Shown here: in pieces, positions 9,805 through 19,072 of the stretch
How the letters are laid out: every line of letters begins with the position of its first letter
Numbering within the stretch: the first letter of the stretch is position 1
NCBI RefSeq assembly: GCF_001890765.1
Contig: NZ_KV878783.1
Span: 4,368,771 to 4,432,770, forward strand
Direction: 5' to 3'
Source of the DNA: Spirulina major PCC 6313
GTDB lineage: Bacteria; Cyanobacteriota; Cyanobacteriia; Cyanobacteriales; Spirulinaceae
DNA: 64,000 bases
The notes under the pieces: model-generated
Databases searched by the model: none
The model's input: the letters and a program-made list of their open reading frames with translations, nothing else
Told to the model about the DNA's origin: nothing
Program-made: the position numbers and the translations under genes

Positions 9805-10680
9805 ATGATTGCGCTTCACTCTCCCCAACGCCACCGCCTCGATCTGCCCTCTGGATTGCACCTATCCTATTTAGACTGGGGCGGGACGGGCGATCGCGTC
9901 ATCTTATTGCATGGCTTGGCGGATCATGGCGGTGTGTGGGCGAGCGTGGCGCAGCGGTTGGCGGCCTATGGGTGCATTGCGCCGGATTTGCGCGGCCATG
10001 GGGAGAGTAGCAAGCCCGAAGACCCGGCGGCCTATGGTTTTGGGGCGATGGTGGCGGATTTGCAGGCGTTGATTGCGGCGTTGGGAGAAACCTCGGTGCA
10101 TGTGGTGGGGCATTCTTGGGGGGCGAAGCTGGCCTGTGTGTGGGCGACGCAATGCCCGGAACAGGTGAAAAGTCTAACCTTGGTTGACCCGTTTTTAATT
10201 CAAAAGCTGCCGGGGTGGATGGAATTAACGTTTCCGATTCTCTATCGCACTTTGCCATTTTTGCAGTTGTTGGGGCCGTTTCCCTCCGAAGAAGCGGCGA
10301 TCGCCAAAGCCAAAACCCTCAAGCAATACCGCGAATGGACACCCTTTCAAGCATCCATCTTTCGGGCAGGAATGGAGGAAAAAGGCGAGGGACAATGGGG
10401 CAGTAAATTCACCGTGGCCGCCCGCAACGGTATTTTTCAAGAAGTGATGAAGGTGGCCGGATTGACGCGATCGCTCCCTATCCCCAGTCTCCTGATTCAA
10501 CCCACCGCCGGAGTCAACCGCACCGCCTGGCAACTCGCCCCCTATCACCGTCACCTCTCCCATTTGGAGCATCGCGTCATCCCCGGCCATCACTGGGCGT
10601 TTCTCTCGGAGCCGGAACGCTGCGAAACGGAAATTTGCACGTTTTTAGATCAGCAATGCCACCGGGGCACAAATGCTTAG
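9805..10680 (+). CDS. Alpha/beta hydrolase
   Basis: A single-domain alpha/beta hydrolase of about 291 residues. It shows the oxyanion motif LLHGLADHGG near residue 33, nucleophile elbow VGHSWGAKLA near residue 100, an acid candidate near IPSLLIQPTAG and the catalytic His in PGHHWAFL near residue 255. The substrate is unknown. It begins three bases after the stop of the GT-C gene. ATG 9805 is adopted; a TTG at 9799 that would overlap that gene is possible. No strong ribosome site is visible, consistent with translational coupling. Confidence 0.88.
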   Translation: MIALHSPQRHRLDLPSGLHLSYLDWGGTGDRVILLHGLADHGGVWASVAQRLAAYGCIAPDLRGHGESSKPEDPAAYGFGAMVADLQALIAALGETSVHVVGHSWGAKLACVWATQCPEQVKSLTLVDPFLIQKLPGWMELTFPILYRTLPFLQLLGPFPSEEAAIAKAKTLKQYREWTPFQASIFRAGMEEKGEGQWGSKFTVAARNGIFQEVMKVAGLTRSLPIPSLLIQPTAGVNRTAWQLAPYHRHLSHLEHRVIPGHHWAFLSEPERCETEICTFLDQQCHRGTNA

Positions 10681-10726
10681 GGGATGAGTCACAATCAAAG
10701 AACCATTGCAATGATTGAGAGGTGAG

Positions 10727-11260
10727 ATGATGCGAATTGCTGCTCTGTTGCTATTGGGGGCGATCGCCCTCAGTCCCAGTCTCATCCTCCCGGCTCCGGT
10801 GCAAGCCCAAACAGAGGAAAGCCGCCCCCGGCGTGCGCCCCAACTCCTCGAAGCCCGCACCACCAATAACCGCGTGCGATCGCGCTTCGCAAAATACTAC
10901 ATCACCCTCGCTACGCCTCCCGATGCCCGCCCCCTCCAAGCGATCCAACTCGACCAACGCACGGGCGGCGACGCGATCCAGCTCCGCTTGGATCAAACGC
11001 GGGTTTGGGTCAACGATGAGGAGGTGGCGATCGCGTCCTACAGTGGCAACGGTGCGAGTGAACCCCTCCAACTCACGTTCGCCGACCCCATCCCCCCCAA
11101 CAGCACCATCACCGTCCAACTCAACCCCTATTACAACCCTCGTTGGGGCGGCGAATACAGCTACGGCGTGACGGTAATGATGGCGGAAGACTTTAACCTC
11201 TATCTCGGCCCGGCGCGGCTACGTTTTTATGAGCGCGATCGCCGCATCTGGTGGCCGTAA
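10727..11260 (+). CDS. Secreted DUF2808 protein
   Basis: A 177-residue exported protein. A Met-Met-Arg start and hydrophobic core end in a probable cleavage site after PVQAQ near residue 27. The mature part has the DUF2808 pattern: SRFAKYYITLATPPDA, LDQ-rich centre, then a beta-rich end with LNPYYNPRWGGEYSYGVTV and GPARLRFYER. DUF2808 proteins are common in cyanobacteria, often in several copies, with unknown extracytoplasmic roles. GAGGTGAG precedes the paired ATG codons at 10727 and 10730. Confidence 0.85.
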   Translation: MMRIAALLLLGAIALSPSLILPAPVQAQTEESRPRRAPQLLEARTTNNRVRSRFAKYYITLATPPDARPLQAIQLDQRTGGDAIQLRLDQTRVWVNDEEVAIASYSGNGASEPLQLTFADPIPPNSTITVQLNPYYNPRWGGEYSYGVTVMMAEDFNLYLGPARLRFYERDRRIWWP

Positions 11261-11342
11261 TTGCTGTGAAAACTTAACGTTTGCGGCGGGACTTTCTCGA
11301 TAGAGTACACACAACATCACCTCATCACGCTGGGATACTGTC

Positions 11343-11588
11343 ATGGATCAGCAGGCTTGCGATCGCGTTGAAGCCTTTTTAAACACTTGGTCGGGGTCTC
11401 AAGGCAATGAACGGGCCAATGCTCAACCCTTTTTTAATGATCTTTGTGATGCGTTGGGAGTAGATCGCCCCCCGCCGAAGGGATCGGTAGAGGATGATCC
11501 CTACTGTTACGACAAGGACATCCGGACGATAGATGAGGGGTTGACGTTTTCTATAGATTTATGTAGTCCTGTGGCAACGATTTCGTAA
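11343..11588 (+). pseudogene. Truncated N-terminus of an MmeI/COG1002-type restriction-methylation protein
   Basis: The first 55 or so residues match the start of large class I SAM-dependent DNA methyltransferase or type IIL restriction-modification proteins: AFLNTWSGSQGNERANAQPFFNDLCDALGV, then DDPYCYDKDIR. Intact members continue for roughly 900 or more residues with nuclease, methyltransferase and target-recognition regions. Here the frame continues about 20 unrelated residues and stops. None of the later domains occurs downstream. It is best read as a deletion relic at the edge of the island. The match is from memory of the family N-terminus. Confidence 0.62.
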
Positions 11589-11688
11589 CATAGCGAATTC
11601 CGCCTTACAATGCAAGGCAGGTCAATCGAGAACGTCTGAAGCCTCATTTCTCCACGACCCTATTAAACTCGATAGAAACTAAATACCT

Positions 11689-12402
11689 ATGCCGACATCA
11701 GCACAAGGGCAAACGGGAATTTCTAACCCTGCCCAAACTCGTCTTCTGCTGTCTCTTTGGGATCTCAATGGTTTGATCCAGCCGGTTAAGCGTTCAGACT
11801 TGAACAAACGAATTGTCCGTTCAAAAGAAAAATCCAAAGACTATCAAGCCCTCATCGATACGTTGGATAAAGCGGGAGCTATTCAGGTTTTCACAGAGAA
11901 ACGTTCAGTAACAATCAAGCTCACTGAACAAGGGCTCGATCTACTAAAAACGGGATTGAATGACCCCGCTTTTAAATTTTCAGGCTCAATTATTGGCACT
12001 AAGTTTCCGAATTCACTCCTTCGATGGTTGCGCGAAAATCCGACTCATCATTCTAGCTCTACCCCAGTATCGACCTCAACGAAAACACAGCAATCTAAAT
12101 CTACAGTATCGAAGGGTAAAATCAGCACATATCAAGACTTCCAAAGCAGCACCCTAGAAGTCTATGAAGCCCTCAATAAAAAACATAATTTTAAAGAGTT
12201 AGTCCCGATCTATCGCATTCGTCGTGAGTTGGGTAAAAACGTTGAACACACCCAATTTGATGAATGGCTTACAGAAATGCAAGCAGACGACATCGTCCAA
12301 CTCATGGCCGGGGAAATGCCCGACATGACCCCCGATAAACGCAAAGATTCACTCACCTTACCCAGTGGCAATTTCCGCTATTACGTCAAACGCATCACGT
12401 AA
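11689..12402 (+). CDS. Double winged-helix protein, first gene of putative defence cassette
   Basis: A 237-residue protein with no family I can name. Residues 15-95 look like a winged helix (TRLLLSLWDLNGL, then a helix pair and the wing VTIKLTEQGLDLLK). Residues 100-150 form a Ser/Thr/Lys-rich linker. Residues 155-237 form a second winged-helix-like unit (LVPIYRIRRELGKNV, FDEWLTEMQADDIVQLM, closing FRYYVKRIT). The folds suggest DNA binding or a bridging role in an ATPase complex. It is followed after 36 bases by the AAA+ gene on the same strand. Base composition is AT-richer than flanking genes. Confidence 0.8.
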   Translation: MPTSAQGQTGISNPAQTRLLLSLWDLNGLIQPVKRSDLNKRIVRSKEKSKDYQALIDTLDKAGAIQVFTEKRSVTIKLTEQGLDLLKTGLNDPAFKFSGSIIGTKFPNSLLRWLRENPTHHSSSTPVSTSTKTQQSKSTVSKGKISTYQDFQSSTLEVYEALNKKHNFKELVPIYRIRRELGKNVEHTQFDEWLTEMQADDIVQLMAGEMPDMTPDKRKDSLTLPSGNFRYYVKRIT

Positions 12403-12438
12403 GCTCACTTTGCCATATCTTTCTAGTATCGAAGAACT

Positions 12439-15144
12439 ATGAGCCCTAAACGATTAACAGAGTCTGAGAAACAAGAGATTGTATCAAGTTACAAACTACC
12501 TCACGAAAATGCTCAAACATTAGCTGAACGGTTTGGAGTTCAATCACAAACTATTTTACGTGTGCTTAAAGCCCAATTACCCCAGGCTGAATACGAGACA
12601 TTAGTTCAGCAGAAACGCCTTAACCGCGCATCTCAAAAATCTGAGGTAGCATCTACCTCACAGGACGATACCGAAAGCGATCATAATGAAATTAGCTCGT
12701 CATCATTAGAAAGTATTCACAACGCAATTAAAAGCCAGAATATTTTCAAAAATATTGGAGTATTTCGATCAAACAATATTTGGGGACGAGAATATCCTGA
12801 TGTTGTGAAATTCAATGCTCATGCATCAGATACTGTTTTGCAAGCCTTAGAGCAGGTCAAAAAAAATCGTAAGCACAAAGTTACATCACTGGTATTAACT
12901 GCAACTCAAGGTCAAGGCAAAACACATCTAATTAATCGAGTACGTCGTCAGTTAGCAAAACAAGAAAATACTGTTTTCATTTATACTCATGTTTTGAACT
13001 TCACTGATCTCAATCAAGTTAATTTCTATTTTCAGCAAACTGTTGTAGACAGCTTAAGCCGAGTTAATAGCAGTGATGTGACTCAGTGGCAAATGTTGGC
13101 GACTGCGATCGTTAATCAGGCTGTCAAGAAACCCAAGACTCCAAAAGAACTTGTTAATCAATTTGATAAAGTTTATGAAAATAGTCGTAAGAGCGGCAAA
13201 AATTTATTAGATTTACTAATTCAAAAAATTCATACTCAGAAAAGTATTGATCCCTACATCTTAAGGGCAGTACTTTGGACGCTCTCTAAAAAAGCATCTA
13301 GTTATGCTGAAAAGTGGCTTTCTGGAGAAGCACTAGAAGATTCTCATGCTCAATATTTAGGATTGCCGACCTCAATCACTGATCACCAAGATCGCGAAGC
13401 TTCAGCACTAAATATCGTCAAACAGATTTTTAGTTTAATTAGTGATTATAGTTCAATCATTATCTGCTTTGATGAAATTGATACAGGTGAAAAATATAGT
13501 GATGCAGGCTTGAGATCGTCTCAAGTTGTGACAATTTTGATTAAGTCTCTCTATGACACTCTAGAACAATCACAACTGGGTAAAGGTGTTGTCATTCTAA
13601 CGGTCATGATGCCAGATACGCATCGCGATTTGTTTGATTCGATGTCTGATGGTGGCATTAGTGCGCGGCTCTCAACCTTTACGGAAAATAAACCGATTGA
13701 GCTAAAGTTTCTTGACCCAGCTTCAATGACTGAACTGGTCAAGCTCTATCTGGATATTTTCTATGCCAAGAAAAAACTTACACCACCCACGCCGATCTAT
13801 CCTTTTGAAGAGAAGCAACTAGAACGATATGCAAAGGTTAATAAGCCAACAGTACGAGAAGCCTTACATTGGTGTGCGGAAAATTTCAAAGTAGAAGAAG
13901 AACTTTTACCGGATAACCCTCAAGATCGCTTTGCACTTGCGCTGAGTCGTGAAAATGAAAATGATTTTACAGAATGTATTGATGATAGTGAGTTGATTTC
14001 TAATGTTTTGCGATTTGGGTTGATGTCTTTAGTGGGTGAAGTGTTAAATGGGGAAACTGCTAGTGGTGAAAAGTTAAATAATGTCATTATTCAAGATGTA
14101 GTAGATATTGTTCCAAAATCCAAAAATAATGATTGGATTAATTTTAAAATTGTTGGCACTGAAAATAATCAGCCCATCAAAGTTGGCGTGATGGTGCTGC
14201 AACATACTCACGGACTTTCAGTGGGCGCAGGCATGAATCGGATTATCGATTATCAAACATTTGATTTGACTCGTGGTTGTATTGTTCGGTCTAAAACACG
14301 AAAAATAAAAAGTAATTGGGATTCTTATCGACTTGTCCGAAAGCTTATTAACAAGCAAGGCGGTGAATGGGCAGATTTAGAATTTGAAGACATTCATGAT
14401 TTGCTAAAACTCTATACCATTAATGAGCAAAAAGAATCGTATCAATTAACGGATGAACAGATGAGAGCATTCACAAAAGAGTATGCGATCGCAAATTCTC
14501 TTTTGCTAGAAATACTCAGTTCTCCATCAGGGGGAATCGATGAATCTAGTATCGAAGTTGATAATTTATTTGATAACTTGGATGATTCTGGTGATGTTGA
14601 CCTAGATACTGAGTTAAATGAATTACTCACTACGTTTCAAGGTGAAAAAGTTGAAGGCTCTGGTTTTCCAGAAGAGAACCAAACTGAAGATCAAGAGATT
14701 GACTTAAGTGCTGAGCTAGATTCGGACAATTCTCCTAATATCCCATCGCAGGATACTGAGGCTCAAGATTCTCCACAGCCCAGTACATCAGATGATTTAC
14801 CGTGGTTTAAGCAGACCTATACCCACAAAACGATTAAAGCATTTTCCTTCAATGACAGTGAATATGATGTGACAACCTGGCGCGAATTCTTGGTCACAGT
14901 CTGTACACTAATGAAGCTCTACCACAATAAAGATTTTGCTAAAGTTTTACAAATCAAAGGCAAGAAAAATGCCTACTTCAGCAAACATTCAGATGATCTC
15001 AAAAATCCTGAAAAAATCTCTGGTTCTGGCATTTATATTGAAACTAATCTCAGTTCTAACCAGATTATTAAGTTTGTTCACCGCATCATCACCCATTTTG
15101 ATTATCCGGAAAACTGCATCCAAATCGTCTTAGATGAGGAGTAG
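12439..15144 (+). CDS. AAA+ ATPase with N-terminal HTH, second gene of putative defence cassette
   Basis: 901 residues. Residues 1-55 form a homeodomain-like HTH (RLTESEKQEIVSSYKL, then TLAERFGVQSQTILRVLKA). The ATPase core has Walker A ATQGQGKTHL near residues 155-164 and Walker B IIICFDEID with Asp345-Glu346. Sensor-like VVILTVMMPDTHRD follows, then a lid with TVREALHWCAE. A beta-rich middle follows. After an acidic Asp/Glu/Ser linker (about 715-790) comes a C-terminal module of about 110 residues (KAFSFNDSEYDVTTWREF and GSGIYIETNLSSNQI). I recall similar end modules in restriction-type proteins, but without certainty. Its stop abuts the nuclease gene. It contains one HIP1 octamer in 2.7 kb. 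Confidence 0.86.
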   Translation: MSPKRLTESEKQEIVSSYKLPHENAQTLAERFGVQSQTILRVLKAQLPQAEYETLVQQKRLNRASQKSEVASTSQDDTESDHNEISSSSLESIHNAIKSQNIFKNIGVFRSNNIWGREYPDVVKFNAHASDTVLQALEQVKKNRKHKVTSLVLTATQGQGKTHLINRVRRQLAKQENTVFIYTHVLNFTDLNQVNFYFQQTVVDSLSRVNSSDVTQWQMLATAIVNQAVKKPKTPKELVNQFDKVYENSRKSGKNLLDLLIQKIHTQKSIDPYILRAVLWTLSKKASSYAEKWLSGEALEDSHAQYLGLPTSITDHQDREASALNIVKQIFSLISDYSSIIICFDEIDTGEKYSDAGLRSSQVVTILIKSLYDTLEQSQLGKGVVILTVMMPDTHRDLFDSMSDGGISARLSTFTENKPIELKFLDPASMTELVKLYLDIFYAKKKLTPPTPIYPFEEKQLERYAKVNKPTVREALHWCAENFKVEEELLPDNPQDRFALALSRENENDFTECIDDSELISNVLRFGLMSLVGEVLNGETASGEKLNNVIIQDVVDIVPKSKNNDWINFKIVGTENNQPIKVGVMVLQHTHGLSVGAGMNRIIDYQTFDLTRGCIVRSKTRKIKSNWDSYRLVRKLINKQGGEWADLEFEDIHDLLKLYTINEQKESYQLTDEQMRAFTKEYAIANSLLLEILSSPSGGIDESSIEVDNLFDNLDDSGDVDLDTELNELLTTFQGEKVEGSGFPEENQTEDQEIDLSAELDSDNSPNIPSQDTEAQDSPQPSTSDDLPWFKQTYTHKTIKAFSFNDSEYDVTTWREFLVTVCTLMKLYHNKDFAKVLQIKGKKNAYFSKHSDDLKNPEKISGSGIYIETNLSSNQIIKFVHRIITHFDYPENCIQIVLDEE

Positions 15145-15145
15145 G

Positions 15146-16633
15146 ATGAATACATTGTCTTTGAGTATTCCGATTTCAGCGTTTGAACTTAAAGTCTTAC
15201 TCAAGGGAACAGCAATCACAGCCTTGCCTAAGATGTATGTGAAGGGTAAGAGCTTTTTACTATATCCTTTAGAAAATCACGATTCATCATCATTTTATCA
15301 TTCAGTTTTCCACGGCGAAGCCCCGATCAATACCCAAACAAATACCAATACAGTCATCATTGAAAGTTGGGCAAAGTGTGAGATCTGTGAACGGGTTCAA
15401 CGTGTAGATGAAATGAACCGCCTTGCCCAAAGTACAATTTGGACAGATCAGGGGTTAGCCAAGCATCGAGGGCAATTTCCCCATCTCTTTTTAGCCTATC
15501 TCAGGGTGTATCGCTTGCCGAAACCGATTGCAGTAGATCGAATTTCAACAGCTCAGGATAAGGTTGGAAAATTCATGGGATTGAATCAAGCTGTTGTCAT
15601 TGATGATTCACAGCCTGTCTTAACAGAAGAACAGTTTGATAATGCTGCACAACGCCTGAAAGATCGCCAACCGATCATCATAATCAAAAGTCTAGAACTT
15701 TCTGAATCGAATAGTGTAGAATCGGCAGCGATCGCGCCCCCTCTTCCTCCCATTCCCCAACCCCCAAAACCCCAACCCATTCAGACACAAATTCCAGAGG
15801 AACCCCCACAACCTCCAGTACCGAAAAGCATCCTAGAACCCACTCCAAAACCTGCACCATCCTATGATTTAACCCAGATTGCCGATGTAGGAAATTCGAG
15901 TGAGGGTCATGCGTTTGAGCGTCTCGTGCGGCAAGGTTTATTATTTTTGGGATTTCAAAATTCCGAAACTAATCCTAAAGCTAGTCTTGATCCGGGTGCA
16001 ACAGGGGGAGCAGGTGGGTTAGATTTTTATGCCGATTATCCCTATCCGATTGTGGGGGAATGTAAGGCAACAAAAACGGAAAAAGTCCCCGATGGCACAC
16101 CCGCCCAACTCGTCAAATTAGGGCATAAAATCCTCAAAGATCATTACCACGATTGTATTAAACTTGTGATCGCAGCAGGTGAGCTAACCAGCGCAGCCAA
16201 TGAAACCGCAAGCGGCAATCAAATCAATGTGCTTCGCCCGGAAACAATTCAGCGTTTAGTGAATTTGAAGCAGCATTACTCAGGGGCGATTAATTTATTT
16301 AAGCTGAAAGATATTTTGGAATCTGAGCCATTTAGTGAAGCGGTGAATGCTCGCATTAATACTTATGTTGATGGCATGATTGATGAAATTCAAACTCGAA
16401 TTAATCTTATTGATTTAGTGCAGCAACATCATCCAGCGAGCGTTGAACTGTTAAAAGGAATTTATTTAGGGCGTTATGGTAAGACATTAGACCCGCTGGA
16501 TCTTCATTATATTTTGGTTGAACTTGCTTCACCGTTTACGGGTTTTCTGGGTCGTAAGCGGGGCCAACGTTGGCAAGAGGATCAGTTTTATTTTGTGCGT
16601 GAATTTGACCACTTGCCCCCTACCTCATTCTGA
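15146..16633 (+). CDS. DUF1802-like / PD-(D/E)XK nuclease fusion, third gene of putative defence cassette
   Basis: 495 residues. Residues 5-150 resemble DUF1802 (GKSFLLYPLENH, IIESWAKCEICERV, FPHLFLAYLRVYRLP). Residues 195-245 are a Pro/Gln-rich linker. From residue 255 there is a nuclease-like domain: Glu in GHAFERLV, then GGLDFYADYPYPIVGECKA with Asp293, Glu305 and Lys307 spaced as in PD-(D/E)XK enzymes. A helical C-terminal region of about 130 residues follows. ATG 15146 lies one base after the ATPase stop and has GAGGAG upstream, so the two are translationally coupled; an ATG at 15134 would overlap. All three nuclease residues are present, so activity is plausible. Confidence 0.84.
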   Translation: MNTLSLSIPISAFELKVLLKGTAITALPKMYVKGKSFLLYPLENHDSSSFYHSVFHGEAPINTQTNTNTVIIESWAKCEICERVQRVDEMNRLAQSTIWTDQGLAKHRGQFPHLFLAYLRVYRLPKPIAVDRISTAQDKVGKFMGLNQAVVIDDSQPVLTEEQFDNAAQRLKDRQPIIIIKSLELSESNSVESAAIAPPLPPIPQPPKPQPIQTQIPEEPPQPPVPKSILEPTPKPAPSYDLTQIADVGNSSEGHAFERLVRQGLLFLGFQNSETNPKASLDPGATGGAGGLDFYADYPYPIVGECKATKTEKVPDGTPAQLVKLGHKILKDHYHDCIKLVIAAGELTSAANETASGNQINVLRPETIQRLVNLKQHYSGAINLFKLKDILESEPFSEAVNARINTYVDGMIDEIQTRINLIDLVQQHHPASVELLKGIYLGRYGKTLDPLDLHYILVELASPFTGFLGRKRGQRWQEDQFYFVREFDHLPPTSF

Positions 16634-16735
16634 GGATTGCACCGCCGATCGCAGGGTGGGCGCGATCGCACTGCCCAAGTCCACCCCCCGCCCCACGATA
16701 AACACCGTTAACCCCAGCCACAGCAATAGGAGATT
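16625..16735 (-). other. Possible relic of a small membrane protein
   Basis: On the minus strand an open frame encodes a hydrophobic segment (LLLLWLGLTVFIVGRGVDLG) and a short tail ending at a TGA that overlaps the end of the nuclease gene. No ATG or GTG start is in frame; a TTG could serve. Composition (HIP1 present) matches the host, so this may be the degraded end of a host gene cut by island insertion. Weak evidence. Confidence 0.25.
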
Positions 16736-16823
16736 CTTCGGTCGTGGTATTCCACGGCTCAGGACGAGCGATCTCCCCGAAAATTCCCCCCCCCATTCCT
16801 AGCTTCTATGCCGCTTCGGAGAT

Positions 16824-18293
<1,470 letters not shown>

Positions 18294-18346
18294 AATGGAA
18301 AGAATAGCCAACGGGCGAACTATCCCCATTGTCGATCGTTCTTTTC

Positions 18347-19072
18347 ATGTCTAAACTGATTCATCCCTCCGACGTTTCCCCTCAACTCACCAAAACGCCT
18401 GTAGCCGTGCGGATGGCGGGCATTACGAAAGTTTACGGCAGCGGTAACGCTGAAGTTCGCGCCCTCGATGGGGTGGAATTTGTGGTGAATGTCCATGACT
18501 ACTGCGCGATTATGGGGCCATCGGGGTCTGGTAAATCAACCCTGATGAACATGATCGGCTGTCTCGATCGCCCCACTGACGGGATTTATGAACTCGACGG
18601 GATTAACGTGGCAACCCTCGGTGATGCAGACTTGGCCGATGTGCGTAACCGGAAAATTGGCTTTGTCTTCCAACAGTTCCACCTCCTGCCCCACGCCAAC
18701 GCCGTCGAAAACGTGATGCTACCGATGATCTATGCGGGTGTTCCCGTCACGGAGCGGCGCGATCGCGCCGTCGCCGCCCTCACCCGTGTCGGCCTCGCCA
18801 ATCGCCTCACCAACAAACCCAACCAACTCTCCGGCGGTCAACAGCAGCGCGTCGCGATCGCCCGTGCGATCGTCAACGAACCCGTGATCCTCCTCGCCGA
18901 CGAACCCACCGGAGCCCTCGACTCCCACACCACCCAAGAAGTCCTCGATCTTTTCGCCGAACTCAACGCCAGCGGCATCACGATCATCACCGTCACCCAC
19001 GAAGCCGATGTCGCCCAACACGCCCACCGCACGATCTGGATGAAAGACGGGCGCGTGGTGCAGTCCCATTAA
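18347..19072 (+). CDS. ABC transporter ATP-binding protein (MacB/LolD/DevA-like)
   Basis: A 241-residue nucleotide-binding subunit. Walker A is GPSGSGKST near residue 60, Q-loop GFVFQQFHLLP, signature LSGGQQQRVAIARA and Walker B VILLADEPTGALD. The length and the YGSGNAEVRALDGVEF start fit the LolD/MacB/DevA group, which works with FtsX-like permeases in lipoprotein, glycolipid or efflux export. No permease gene is adjacent, so the partner is unknown. Its stop overlaps the stop of the converging histidine kinase gene by four bases. ATG 18347 is preferred to a TTG at 18329. Confidence 0.92.
   Translation: MSKLIHPSDVSPQLTKTPVAVRMAGITKVYGSGNAEVRALDGVEFVVNVHDYCAIMGPSGSGKSTLMNMIGCLDRPTDGIYELDGINVATLGDADLADVRNRKIGFVFQQFHLLPHANAVENVMLPMIYAGVPVTERRDRAVAALTRVGLANRLTNKPNQLSGGQQQRVAIARAIVNEPVILLADEPTGALDSHTTQEVLDLFAELNASGITIITVTHEADVAQHAHRTIWMKDGRVVQSH

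Noticed and set aside
11541-11565. TTGACG and TATGTA as promoter of the cassette
   Set aside because: Spacing is about 13 bases, too short for a sigma-70 promoter.
11343-11588. Treating the 81-codon frame as a complete small gene
   Set aside because: Its first 55 residues match only the head of a much larger protein family, so a truncation is simpler.
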